Translations under genes and position numbers: made by a program
Notes under the pieces: generated by a model
Seen by the model: only the letters and a program-made list of their open reading frames with translations
Database searches by the model: none
What the model was told of the DNA's origin: nothing
Assembly: GCA_900771975.1 (NCBI GenBank)
Contig: CAAGPV010000090.1
Coordinates: 120,294-184,293, forward strand
Reading direction: 5' to 3'
Length of the DNA: 64,000 bases
Source: an uncultured Prevotella sp.
GTDB taxonomy: Bacteria; Bacteroidota; Bacteroidia; Bacteroidales; Bacteroidaceae
Part shown: one piece after another, positions 40,749-50,008 of the stretch
Numbering within the stretch: position 1 is the stretch's first letter
Layout: every line of letters starts with the position of its first letter

Positions 40749-41717
40749 ATGGCAAGAGAAATTAATGAATATGACTTGCTTAAGATTATATGTGTGATAC
40801 TCGTAATATTAGGTCACATATTTAACTTATATCATCATGGGGGAGTAGTTCTTGTATTGGAAGAACCTGCTTTCTTGCCAATTAGAAATTTCATTTATAG
40901 TTTCCATATGCCAGTTTTTATGGCCATATCTGGGGCTATTTATGAAATTCAGAAATCAAAAGGCAAGTATCAAGACAATGTGACTTTTCTTAAGAACAAG
41001 GTACGGCGTTTGATGGTGCCTTATTTCCTTTTTTCTATCTTTCTGATGTTGCCTACGATGTGCTATGTGTGGCATGTTGAGTATCCAATCAGATATTATG
41101 CAGACAACTATTTATTGGCAAAAGATTCCAGGCATCTGTGGTTTCTCTTCACGCTCTTTTATGTGTTTGTGTTTTTGAATCCGATAGAAAAGCATATGCG
41201 GAATCACCAATTGCTGTTTGCGGTCGTTTTCCTTTTCTGTAGCCGTTATGTCGCCAATTACGTTCCCAGCCTGTTCTGCTTGAATCTTTTCTTTAAATAC
41301 GCTGTATGGTTTTATTTGGGTTATTTGTTTGAGATCCATAAGGAATGTGTCATGAATATCACGCATAAAACATGGCCGGTTCTGGTTGCATATTTGTGCT
41401 TTTCATTTGCTTACTCGTATGATAAGGTAACGATTAATGCACCCGTGTGCTTTTGCCTGTTATACTATGTTTGCTACAAGATTAAAAAGGGGATGGGGAC
41501 GCGAAGTAAAGCCGTTAGTGGCAAATTGGTGGACTACTCCATGGGTATTTACCTTTTCCACCCGGTGGTGCTATATATAGTTGCAGCACACTTATGTAGC
41601 ATCAGCCTTACCAGTAGCATGTCGTCGTTACTTTTGTTCATCATCGGACTTTCCGTTTCCTTTTTGCTGACGATGACTTTTAAAAAAATGAGATTGGGCG
41701 CCTTCTTGGGCGAATAA
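40749..41717 (+). CDS. Membrane acyltransferase (Acyl_transf_3 family)
   Basis: The 322-residue multi-pass membrane protein has the family start EYDLLKIICVILVILGHI (catalytic-type histidine at the end of the first helix), FHMPVFMAISGAIY and a basic patch VRRLMVPYFLFS. It likely transfers an acetyl or related acyl group to sugars of the polysaccharide. It ends LGAFLGE, like its broken neighbour, showing that the two are related copies. The flippase starts 7 bases later. Confidence 0.85.
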   Translation: MAREINEYDLLKIICVILVILGHIFNLYHHGGVVLVLEEPAFLPIRNFIYSFHMPVFMAISGAIYEIQKSKGKYQDNVTFLKNKVRRLMVPYFLFSIFLMLPTMCYVWHVEYPIRYYADNYLLAKDSRHLWFLFTLFYVFVFLNPIEKHMRNHQLLFAVVFLFCSRYVANYVPSLFCLNLFFKYAVWFYLGYLFEIHKECVMNITHKTWPVLVAYLCFSFAYSYDKVTINAPVCFCLLYYVCYKIKKGMGTRSKAVSGKLVDYSMGIYLFHPVVLYIVAAHLCSISLTSSMSSLLLFIIGLSVSFLLTMTFKKMRLGAFLGE

Positions 41718-41724
41718 GCGAATT

Positions 41725-43239
41725 ATGCCACAAAGTAGCAAGATAGCCAAAAACACATTGATCATGTATGTCCGCATGTTCGTGATGTTGCTGATAGGAC
41801 TCTATACGAGTCGTGTTGTCCTGAACACGTTAGGAGTCAGCAATTACGGAATCTACAATGTTGTTGGAGGTGTTGTTGGGATGTTTTCCATCATATCGTC
41901 ATCGTTGTCTTCTTCTATTAGCCGGTATGTGACGTTTGAGATTGGTCATGGCGACTTGGAGAGGTTGAAGGATATATTTTCCTCGTCACTGATGGCACAA
42001 GTGGCTATGGCTGTTGCTATGTTCGTATTGATGGAGATTGTTGGAGTCTGGTTTCTCAACTATAAGATGAACATTCCCGTTGAACGTCTTGGAGCTGCCA
42101 ATGTCGTTATGCATTGTTCAATCGTTTCTTTTGTCTTGGGCTTGCTTAACACACCTTTTAGTGCTGAGATTATAGCCTATGAGCATTTTGGCATTTTTGC
42201 CTATCTGACACTTGCTGAGTCAATAATGAAATTGTTGGTGGTGTTCCTCTTAGGCATATCTCCGTATGACAAGTTGGAGACTTATGCTTTCTTGTTGTTG
42301 ATGGTAACAATCATCATACAATGCTTCTATCTGTTGTATTGCAGAAAACATTTTGCGGAATGTAGAACACTGAAGAAGTTTAATAAGTCATTGTTTAAGG
42401 AGATGACCGGGTTTGCTGGGTGGAGCTTCTTTGGAAATGCTTCTTGGACTCTTAACTCCCAGGGTGTGGATATCTTGATAAATCTTTTCTTTGGTGTGAC
42501 GCTCAATGCTGCAAGAGGCATAGCTAATCAAGTGAACAGCATCGTGCAAGGTTTTGTGTCCAACTTCATGGTTACGATGAATCCTCAGATTACCAAGTCG
42601 TACGCTCAGGGCGATTATGAATACCTGCATAAGTTGGTGTTCTCTGGTGCAAAATATTCGTTTTTCTTGATGCTGTTGTTCTCTTTGCCAATTTGCTTGG
42701 AAACGAAGCAGATACTGACACTGTGGCTGAAGACAGTACCTGATTATGCGGTGATCTTTGTGAGATTGACCTTGATATCGACCATGATATTTGTTTTGGG
42801 CACGACCTTGACGACAGCACAAAGTTCTACGGGCAAGATGAAAAAGATGGCTATAGGGACAAGTCTGATTACCTTCTTGGAATTCCCTTTTGTATATGTG
42901 TGCTTCAAGTTGGGAATGTCAGCCGTGTCGTGCTATGTGGTTCATATCATTGTATATTTGGTGTTGCAGTTTGTGAAAGTTCATATAGTGAAAGATTATA
43001 TCCATATAACCTATGGCTCCTTCATAGAGGCTGTTATGCTGAGGGTGGTAGCCGTCGTTGCTTGCTCATTGCCTCTACCCGTGTTGGTTTGTCATCTTAT
43101 GGATGAATCTATATTTAGACTGTTGGTCGTGACTTTAGTCAGTGCTTTGTCCACCGCAGCCTGTGTTTTCTATGTGGGGATGAAAGAGTCGGAAAGGGGT
43201 TATGTCACTTTATATATCAAAACCAAATTTAGAAAATGA
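41725..43239 (+). CDS. Polysaccharide flippase (Wzx-like, MATE/MOP superfamily)
   Basis: The 504-residue protein has about 12-14 predicted membrane helices and the oligosaccharide flippase start (KNTLIMYVRMFVMLLIGLYT, then VLNTLGVSNYGIYNVVGG). It would move lipid-linked repeat units across the inner membrane before polymerisation. Its stop overlaps the next gene's ATG by four bases, so the genes are coupled. Confidence 0.9.
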   Translation: MPQSSKIAKNTLIMYVRMFVMLLIGLYTSRVVLNTLGVSNYGIYNVVGGVVGMFSIISSSLSSSISRYVTFEIGHGDLERLKDIFSSSLMAQVAMAVAMFVLMEIVGVWFLNYKMNIPVERLGAANVVMHCSIVSFVLGLLNTPFSAEIIAYEHFGIFAYLTLAESIMKLLVVFLLGISPYDKLETYAFLLLMVTIIIQCFYLLYCRKHFAECRTLKKFNKSLFKEMTGFAGWSFFGNASWTLNSQGVDILINLFFGVTLNAARGIANQVNSIVQGFVSNFMVTMNPQITKSYAQGDYEYLHKLVFSGAKYSFFLMLLFSLPICLETKQILTLWLKTVPDYAVIFVRLTLISTMIFVLGTTLTTAQSSTGKMKKMAIGTSLITFLEFPFVYVCFKLGMSAVSCYVVHIIVYLVLQFVKVHIVKDYIHITYGSFIEAVMLRVVAVVACSLPLPVLVCHLMDESIFRLLVVTLVSALSTAACVFYVGMKESERGYVTLYIKTKFRK

Positions 43240-44081
43240 AAACCATTGCTCGTCGGTTATTGGGTGATTATTATGCTTGGTTGGCACGACAATATAACCA
43301 GGTTAAGACTTATTCTTACTCGATAACTCATCCTTATCATTATGACCCCAAGAGGTATGAAGGCTCCTTTCTAACGAACGACAGCAGTTTGGAAGTTTTG
43401 GATACCCATCCAGTAGAAAAGGTTATCTATATCTTTTGGACAGGTGATAATGAGATAACTCCCAATAGGCTTAAGGGAATAGAATCTTTGGAAAGAGTTA
43501 GTGGAGTAAAGGTGCAATTGATAACCCCAAGGAATCTCCCTGATTACATCAAGGAGGAGGATCCTTTGCCAGAAGCCTACCAATATTTATCATTGGTGCA
43601 TAAGTCTGACTACTTGCGTTCTTATTTCATGCACCATTATGGTGGAGGTTATGCCGACGTTAAGACGTATTATCATTCATGGGTGAATGCTTTTGAAAGG
43701 TTGGACGCTTCTAAGAACGCTTATGTCATGGGCTACCCGGAAGTGGGCTTTTGGGGAGCTGCCAATTATGACATGGAAAAAGGAAACCTCGAACGAGACC
43801 TCTACTGGCACTGGAGATTTCTGATAGGTAACGGTGCTTTTATCTGTCGACCGCATACGAAGTTTACAGAAGAATGGCATCGTGAAGTGAAGCGGCGGCT
43901 GGTCAGCATGGCAGATAAATTGAGAGAGCATCCGGCTTCAGATTATTTTGGGAAGGCGGGCGAATATCCCATTCGGTGGTCGTGGATACAAGGCGCTGTC
44001 TTCCACCCTTTGTGCTTGAAATACCATGATCGTCTGCTTAAGGACAAGGCACTTATGCCTTCGTTTAAGAATTACAGGTGA
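43236..44081 (+). CDS. Glycosyltransferase-like capsule synthesis protein
   Basis: The 281-residue protein resembles capsular polysaccharide synthesis proteins / GT32-type transferases: KVIYIFWTGDNEITPN near the N-terminus, then KSDYLRSYFMHHYGGGYADVK. The usual D-x-D is degenerate here (A-D-V-K), which may mean a different donor or metal usage. It is soluble without a signal peptide. It overlaps the flippase by four bases. Confidence 0.75.
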   Translation: MKTIARRLLGDYYAWLARQYNQVKTYSYSITHPYHYDPKRYEGSFLTNDSSLEVLDTHPVEKVIYIFWTGDNEITPNRLKGIESLERVSGVKVQLITPRNLPDYIKEEDPLPEAYQYLSLVHKSDYLRSYFMHHYGGGYADVKTYYHSWVNAFERLDASKNAYVMGYPEVGFWGAANYDMEKGNLERDLYWHWRFLIGNGAFICRPHTKFTEEWHREVKRRLVSMADKLREHPASDYFGKAGEYPIRWSWIQGAVFHPLCLKYHDRLLKDKALMPSFKNYR

Positions 44082-44117
44082 TAAATTTGTTCGTTGTCTT
44101 TAGCTTGTGTCGAACTT

Positions 44118-45137
44118 ATGAAGAAACAGAGATCGTCAAATTTTGAGTTGCTGCGTTTGCTGGCTATGATGTTTGTGCTTATTGTGCATGCTGACTTCAT
44201 TGCCTTGGGTGAACCAAATGTGTCAGATTGGGCGAGTAGGCCTGTAGGTGTTGTGTCACAATACTTGTTTGAGTGTTTGGCAATCTGTTGTGTTGATGTT
44301 TTTGTTCTTATCTCGGGATGGTTTGGCATCAAGTTTAGTTTTCGTAAGTTCAGTGCTTTTTTCTTTCAAGTTGTCTTCTTCTCAGCAGGATTGTTCCTTG
44401 TGGCAGCGGTCGTAACTCCACAGAAAGCATTTACTATAGAAGGAATAAAAAGCGTTTTTCTTCTGAATGGTGGTGACTATTGGTTTGTTAAGGCCTATAT
44501 GGTGCTGATGATACTTTCCCCTTTTCTCAATGCCTTTTGTGACCATGCGTCTCGCAGCGAGTTTAAGACTGTTCTGACAACCTACCTGATGGTGATGTTT
44601 GTTTATGGGTGGCTTGAACCTGCATCGGTGAGTTTTGCGATGAATGGTTGCACTACCCTATCTTTTGTAGGGCTCTACTTGATAGGCAGGTATATGCATA
44701 TTCATCGTCCAGCCTTCACGTCATACAGTATGAGGCAAGATGGACTTGCCTATTTGGCAATCAGCGTGATAATGATGCTGGCTTGCCTGTTTCTCCTTAA
44801 GCATGGATTGAGGCCCACGCTTAACAGCCGTCTGCTCAATTATGGTTGCCCATTGGTCATTCTGGCCGCCATTTATTTGTTGTTGTTCTTCAGCAAATGG
44901 AATTTTAGCAGTAGATTTGTTAACAGAGTGTCTGTTTCTTGCTTGGCGGTTTACCTATTTCATTGCAATCTGTTCCTTTTCCCCATCTATAAGGATCTTG
45001 TCCGCAAGGCAAATGAAATGGGGGGGGTGTTGATGATTTTGGTTTTCCTATTGCTTGTGTATGTGGTCGCCATTGGCGCTGACAGGATACGCTTGTTCTT
45101 GTGGCGTAAATTAGAGAAAAAATTGTACAATGATTAG
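44118..45137 (+). CDS. Membrane acyltransferase with poly-G tract (phase-on)
   Basis: The 339-residue multi-pass membrane protein begins NFELLRLLAMMFVLIVHAD, the Acyl_transf_3 signature with the histidine of the first helix, and is predicted to acylate the glycan. Eight G at 45020-45027 lie in frame near the C-terminus (Met-Gly-Gly-Val), so this copy reads through and is on. Loss or gain of one G would truncate or change the last ~37 residues. ATG 44118 was chosen over an upstream start at 44094 because MKKQRSSNFELLRLL fits the family. The stop overlaps the pyruvyltransferase start by eight bases. Confidence 0.85.
   Translation: MKKQRSSNFELLRLLAMMFVLIVHADFIALGEPNVSDWASRPVGVVSQYLFECLAICCVDVFVLISGWFGIKFSFRKFSAFFFQVVFFSAGLFLVAAVVTPQKAFTIEGIKSVFLLNGGDYWFVKAYMVLMILSPFLNAFCDHASRSEFKTVLTTYLMVMFVYGWLEPASVSFAMNGCTTLSFVGLYLIGRYMHIHRPAFTSYSMRQDGLAYLAISVIMMLACLFLLKHGLRPTLNSRLLNYGCPLVILAAIYLLLFFSKWNFSSRFVNRVSVSCLAVYLFHCNLFLFPIYKDLVRKANEMGGVLMILVFLLLVYVVAIGADRIRLFLWRKLEKKLYND
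45020..45027 (+). repeat. Poly-G tract (8 G) inside the third acyltransferase gene
   Basis: Eight consecutive G in frame in an intact gene; the same tract type and on-length as in the first acyltransferase. Confidence 0.9.
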
Positions 45138-46029
45138 TAAGTTGATAACACTTTGGGTGCAGGTGCGTGATTTGTTTCTTTACCTGTTTCGAAATGCGAT
45201 AGTGGTCAATGGCTATGTTGACGACCACACATTGTGGGGCATACGGCACCGCAACTGGGGCGACGACCTCAATTATTATTTTATGAGGGAACTTACCGGG
45301 CGGCCTGTCGTATTTTATCATAATTTTAAGTTGGCCCAGTGGTTACATTTCACCAATTATCTTTGTATCGGCACCTTACTGGATGCGCTGAATTATTCTA
45401 ATAAACAAACCATAGTATGGGGAACGGGTGTCTCAGGGAAGGAACGAGATTTTGTGCACCCAAAACAAGTGTGCTCAGTGAGAGGACCGATGACGCATGC
45501 GTTTGCCGAACGTTATGGCGTTGGTTGCCCTAAGGTATATGGTGACCCAGCCATGTTATTGCCATGGGTTTACTCTCCAAAAGTATCCACAAAATATAAG
45601 TGGGGCATCATTCCCCATGTGGTAGACCTCCATCACCCTGTGGTTGAGGCCATCAGAACGCAGCATCCCGAAATAAAGATTATCGATTTGGCTCATTATG
45701 AGCGTTGGACAGATGTCATCGATGATATTTGCTCGTGTGAAAAGATAGCATCCAGTTCTTTGCATGGACTGATTGTTTCTGATGCTTATGGAATACCTAA
45801 TAGTTGGGTGGAACTGAGCGGAAAGATCAGCGGTGGCTATTTTAAGTTTCAGGATTATGGTGCCAGTGTGGGGCGTGAGATGACGGTTCCCGTAAGACTT
45901 ACATCTGTAGAGGAATTGCTGCAACTTGAAGTGGCAGCATTGAGTGGTATGGCGCTTGTTGATAAAGAGATGCTGTTGAGAGCTTGTCCTTTACCCGTTC
46001 GAAAGAAGTTTTTGCCATGGGTGAATTAA
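45130..46029 (+). CDS. Polysaccharide pyruvyl transferase family protein
   Basis: The 299-residue protein has the family pattern: an early GIRHRNWGDDLNYYF, a central WGTGVSGKERDF and VRGPMTHAFAERYGV, and the late SSSLHGLIVSDAYGIPNSWVEL. Such enzymes transfer pyruvate from phosphoenolpyruvate to sugars, giving acidic ketals on the glycan. The gene overlaps both neighbours (8 bases with the acyltransferase, 13 bases with the next glycosyltransferase). Confidence 0.85.
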   Translation: MISKLITLWVQVRDLFLYLFRNAIVVNGYVDDHTLWGIRHRNWGDDLNYYFMRELTGRPVVFYHNFKLAQWLHFTNYLCIGTLLDALNYSNKQTIVWGTGVSGKERDFVHPKQVCSVRGPMTHAFAERYGVGCPKVYGDPAMLLPWVYSPKVSTKYKWGIIPHVVDLHHPVVEAIRTQHPEIKIIDLAHYERWTDVIDDICSCEKIASSSLHGLIVSDAYGIPNSWVELSGKISGGYFKFQDYGASVGREMTVPVRLTSVEELLQLEVAALSGMALVDKEMLLRACPLPVRKKFLPWVN

Positions 46030-46931
46030 TTTCAGTTGTCGTGCCCGTGTATAATGCGGAACGTTATTTGCATCCTTGCATCCAGTCCGTATTGAAGCAG
46101 AATGTCTGTGACTTCGAGCTGATTCTTGTCAATGACGGTTCTAAGGACCGCTCGCTGGAGATTTGTCGGGATTATGCGGCAAAAGATAACCGCATAGTTG
46201 TGATTGACAAGCCCAATGGAGGTGTCAGCTCGGCGCGCAATGCGGCGCTTGATGTAGCCAAAGGCGAATGGGTGACGTTTGTCGACTCTGATGATTATTT
46301 GGAAGAGCAATTCTTTGAAGGAGTTGAGGGTGCCACAGAAGATTTGCTGATACGTGGAGAAAAAAGTATTGGTGCGGACGGGTGTGTAGTGAATGACTGC
46401 ACGATAGACCATCTGAATCCCCAGCCGGCTTTGAACGAGTTTGTTAGGGATTATGTAGGCGCACCCCTGCTCAGAGGTCCCGTGGCTAAGTTCTTCCGTC
46501 GTTCATTGATAGCTGACCTGCGTTTTCCTGAGAATATGAAGGTGGGCGAGGATAGCTATTTTGTTCAACGATACTTGGCGCATTGCAACAGTTACAAGTT
46601 GCTTTATGACAGTTGTTACCATGTAAATGTGGGTGAGGCGGTAGAACGGAAATATGCATGCACGGTGGAATATGCAGCACAATCAGTAAGTCACCTTATG
46701 ATGTCGTATGGCGAGATGGAACGCCATCTGCATATTGGCTGGAAAGGCTTTTGGTCATTCTATGGCTTTTTCAAACTCGTGTCGAAGAAATATTGGAGCC
46801 CTTGCCCTTGGAAGTGGTATGGAAATGCCACGATTGCTGATATTTGCAAACGGTTGTGGTCTGTGCTGCCCGTCTCACAGAAATGCCAGTATTGTCTTTG
46901 CCATTTGTTGGCCAAATTGAAAATAATTTAA
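46017..46931 (+). CDS. Glycosyltransferase family 2
   Basis: The 304-residue protein has the GT2 GT-A fold: ISVVVPVYNAERYL at the N-terminus, ILVNDGSKDRS, NGGVSSARNAAL and the D-x-D-type FVDSDDY. It adds one sugar from a nucleotide donor to the lipid-linked intermediate. ATG 46017 (MGELISVV) lies inside the end of the preceding gene and was preferred to the upstream frame start at 45984. Confidence 0.9.
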   Translation: MGELISVVVPVYNAERYLHPCIQSVLKQNVCDFELILVNDGSKDRSLEICRDYAAKDNRIVVIDKPNGGVSSARNAALDVAKGEWVTFVDSDDYLEEQFFEGVEGATEDLLIRGEKSIGADGCVVNDCTIDHLNPQPALNEFVRDYVGAPLLRGPVAKFFRRSLIADLRFPENMKVGEDSYFVQRYLAHCNSYKLLYDSCYHVNVGEAVERKYACTVEYAAQSVSHLMMSYGEMERHLHIGWKGFWSFYGFFKLVSKKYWSPCPWKWYGNATIADICKRLWSVLPVSQKCQYCLCHLLAKLKII

Positions 46932-46944
46932 ACAATTATCTTAT

Positions 46945-47946
46945 ATGCCCGCTATATCCATTATCGTTCCTATATATAATATGGAGAAGTTGATGCATCG
47001 CTGCATTGATTCCCTCTTGGCCCAGACCTTCACCGACTATGAACTGCTGCTCATCGATGACGGATCCACAGACGGCTCGTGGGCCATCTGCCAAGAATAC
47101 GCTGCTCAAGACCGTCGCGTGCAGGCTTACCACAAAGAGAATGGAGGACTGAGCGATGCACGCAATTATGGATTGAAGCGAGCGCAGGGCGTCTACACCA
47201 TCTTTGCCGATCCTGACGACTGGGTGAGCCCCGAAGGCCTGGATAGGCTCTATGCCAAGGCCGAGGAGACGCAAGCCGACATGACAATGTGTGACCTCTA
47301 TCGCGAGGATGCCTACTGCCGCCATTATGTGAGTCAGCGCCCGAAGTCGTTACAGGCCAGCGAGCTTTTGAAGGAAATATTTGATAACATTCAAGGTTTT
47401 ACGGTGAATAAGCTTATCCGTCGTGATGTTTATGAGCGGTTTGGCATTAGTTACCCCAAGGGCATCTATGGCTGCGAAGACCTGTACACCATGGCTGCCA
47501 TCTTGCTCCACGACATCAAGATTGCCTATGAGCCTGTGGCGTTTTATCATTATATGTACAATCCTATATCATTGTCTCGTCATTATGATGAGAAGACCTA
47601 TGAGATGGATCTGCATATATTACAGATGTTCGATGACCTGTTGAAAAACACCCCAATTTACGAGGTTGCCCATAGAATGAAATATATATCAATTTTCTCA
47701 AGAGCTTTTTGGAATGGTAGAAGGTACTATACTTCTCAAGAATTTAAGTTGCGTTTTGGTTGCTTCAAAAAAGAAATTCAAAGAATGAATGAAATGCGTG
47801 TGGTAAAAATCTGTATGTACTTGGCTTGTTTGGGCTTTTACCAATTCGCAATCCGTTTAATATATGTCCTATTTGGGATGAAACAAAAAATGAAAAAGTA
47901 TAAGCATTTGATACATGAATTATATTCATGTAGGTTTACTTATTAA
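46945..47946 (+). CDS. Glycosyltransferase family 2
   Basis: The 333-residue GT2 protein starts ISIIVPIYNMEKLMH and has LLIDDGSTDGS, NGGLSDARNYGL and the metal site FADPDDW. The C-terminal ~100 residues are basic and hydrophobic, suggesting membrane association. The donor sugar is unknown. It follows the previous GT2 by 13 bases. Confidence 0.9.
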   Translation: MPAISIIVPIYNMEKLMHRCIDSLLAQTFTDYELLLIDDGSTDGSWAICQEYAAQDRRVQAYHKENGGLSDARNYGLKRAQGVYTIFADPDDWVSPEGLDRLYAKAEETQADMTMCDLYREDAYCRHYVSQRPKSLQASELLKEIFDNIQGFTVNKLIRRDVYERFGISYPKGIYGCEDLYTMAAILLHDIKIAYEPVAFYHYMYNPISLSRHYDEKTYEMDLHILQMFDDLLKNTPIYEVAHRMKYISIFSRAFWNGRRYYTSQEFKLRFGCFKKEIQRMNEMRVVKICMYLACLGFYQFAIRLIYVLFGMKQKMKKYKHLIHELYSCRFTY

Positions 47947-47961
47947 AGTTAATTATAATAG

Positions 47962-49026
47962 ATGGCCTCATATTTATCTTTGATATTGTTTCTTGCTCTG
48001 TATGCGATGTCTCTACATCTCGATTATCAGAGTCGAGAAAATAGAAACAAAACCCTGCTCTATCTTGCCATAATCTGTATTCTTGTCATTGGCTTGAGAT
48101 CGCCTAACCAATGGATAGATACGGCAGCTTATGTAGAATCGTTTAAGTTTACCAAGACGCTTGCCTCCTTTTCTTTCAATGACAGCTATTTGGCTTATTC
48201 GGAGAAGGGATATTATCTGCTATGCGTCATCATCAAGACTTTCAGCAGTCAGCCGTTTGTCTACCTGACGGTGGTGGGAGCGCTCTCAATGACGTTTCTC
48301 TTCAAGAGTCTTCGGCAATATTGTATTCTACCTGTTTTGGGCTTGTGCATCTACATAGCACGATATATGCTGGCTCGCGATATGAACCAGATGCGTGCCG
48401 GTCTGGCCATCTCAATAGTGATGGCGTTCACCTATTTGCTCGCAACGGGCAACAAGAAAGATGAAATAAAATATGTCCTGATGTGTTGGTTGGTATCTTT
48501 TCTGCACACTTCCATCCTGGTGGCCATACCCATCGTTCTGATGAACTATGTGCACATTAAGAAGAAATGGATATATATAGGTATAGCCGTCTCCTTTTTT
48601 GTCTCTGCAGTTTTTAGTAATCAAATTATGGATTTTATATCCCAATCAGACATCATTCAGGACATGGCAACAGACTATGTGGATAAGGAAGGAGATAACG
48701 ACAAGGCTTATGCTGCTGACCTTACCAACCCTATGATTTACTATCAGTGCATCATCTTGTTCCTCTTTACCTATTTTGAAGAAAAGTTGGCGCCATTGTC
48801 CAAATACTATTATGTGTTTCGAAACGGTTATTTCATGAGCACAGTTGTCTTGATTGTGTTGTGCCAGTATGCTATTCTTTCCGCTCGTGTTTCTACCATT
48901 TTTGCCACTTTCGAGATATTTATGATTCCGATGATATTCACTGCTCTCCCACCCGCCTACAGAAAGGCAGCCTACGTGGCGTTACTGGTGCCCCTTGTGG
49001 TGTTCTTCAACTACAATATGTATTAG
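47962..49026 (+). CDS. EpsG-family polysaccharide polymerase (Wzy-like)
   Basis: The 354-residue protein has about nine to ten membrane helices and the EpsG pattern: LRSPNQWIDTAAY after the first helices and RDMNQMRAGLAISI in the middle. With the Wzx flippase it implies a Wzx/Wzy-dependent pathway, where repeat units are joined at the periplasmic side. The next 63 bases are very AT-rich and mark a change in composition. Confidence 0.85.
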   Translation: MASYLSLILFLALYAMSLHLDYQSRENRNKTLLYLAIICILVIGLRSPNQWIDTAAYVESFKFTKTLASFSFNDSYLAYSEKGYYLLCVIIKTFSSQPFVYLTVVGALSMTFLFKSLRQYCILPVLGLCIYIARYMLARDMNQMRAGLAISIVMAFTYLLATGNKKDEIKYVLMCWLVSFLHTSILVAIPIVLMNYVHIKKKWIYIGIAVSFFVSAVFSNQIMDFISQSDIIQDMATDYVDKEGDNDKAYAADLTNPMIYYQCIILFLFTYFEEKLAPLSKYYYVFRNGYFMSTVVLIVLCQYAILSARVSTIFATFEIFMIPMIFTALPPAYRKAAYVALLVPLVVFFNYNMY

Positions 49027-49089
49027 GATAAAAAATTGAAATATAGTTTTTGTATTGAATATTGATTAATTTTATTTTTTTTTAGAAAA

Positions 49090-49998
49090 ATGATAAAAAC
49101 CATGATTAGTGGTAGAATGGGAAATCAATTTTTTCGTTATGCCTTTACTCGTTATATTCTTGAAAAAAGAAAAAATGTAGATTCTCTCGTTTTTGATTAT
49201 TATTGGGTAGAAAAACAAAATTTTGAGGATGTCCTACATTTTTTTAATATAGTAAACTTTATAAGGACAAATAAAAATATGTTTTTCTTAATGAGGGGCC
49301 AACAAATGTTTTGGTACATAAAATCCTTTATTAAAAGAAAATGGTGTACTTTTATAAATAAGCCGTATGTGTTTGATAAGCGTTATCAAAAAAAAGGACT
49401 TTTAATTTCTTATGATGGTACATGTCAAGAAGAAATGCCTATACCATATAAGGCTAAAAATATAGTAATATGTGGAAATTTTGAAAATCCAAAATATTTT
49501 GAGGAAATAAAACCAATTTTACTAAAAGAGTTTACTCCAAAATTTCCTCCTCTTGAACATAATAAAAAATTATATGAAATCATAAATAATACCAATTCGG
49601 TTTGTGTAACAATAAGAAGAGGTGACTATTTGAGCACTAACAATAAGAATGTTTACTATTTATGTGATGAGGCATATTTCCAGAAAGCAATTCAGTTAAT
49701 TGCGACAAAGGTTAACAATCCTGTGTTTATATTCTTCTCGGATGATATTGAGTGGGTGAAAAATAATATCAAAGTCAAATTTGAAGCCTATTATGAAAGG
49801 GGAGATGATCCTATTTGGGAAAAAATAAGGCTGATGTATTCATGTAAACACTTCATAATTTCTAATAGCTCTTTTAGTTGGTGGGCACAATATCTTAGCA
49901 GAAATGAACAAAAAGTAGTTGTTTCTCCTAATAGATGGTATCGTAAAGGTTGTGTGACAACTTTGATAGATGAAAAGTTCTTGACTATAGAGGTATAA
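49090..49998 (+). CDS. GT11 alpha-1,2-fucosyltransferase
   Basis: The 302-residue protein shows the GT11 motifs: a start with G-R-M-G-N-Q-F-F, VTIRRGDYL (the family motif, with Thr in place of the usual His) and ISNSSFSWWAQYLS. It would transfer L-fucose from GDP-fucose to galactose in the glycan. Base composition is clearly more AT-rich than in neighbouring genes, and a nine-T run (49075-49083) precedes the ATG, suggesting recent acquisition. Confidence 0.85.
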   Translation: MIKTMISGRMGNQFFRYAFTRYILEKRKNVDSLVFDYYWVEKQNFEDVLHFFNIVNFIRTNKNMFFLMRGQQMFWYIKSFIKRKWCTFINKPYVFDKRYQKKGLLISYDGTCQEEMPIPYKAKNIVICGNFENPKYFEEIKPILLKEFTPKFPPLEHNKKLYEIINNTNSVCVTIRRGDYLSTNNKNVYYLCDEAYFQKAIQLIATKVNNPVFIFFSDDIEWVKNNIKVKFEAYYERGDDPIWEKIRLMYSCKHFIISNSSFSWWAQYLSRNEQKVVVSPNRWYRKGCVTTLIDEKFLTIEV

Positions 49999-50008
49999 TT
50001 TGAAAAGT

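Noticed and set aside
49381..49400. Run of eight A in the fucosyltransferase gene considered as another phase-variable tract
   Set aside because: The gene is intact and A-runs of this length are expected in such AT-rich DNA, so there is no specific evidence.
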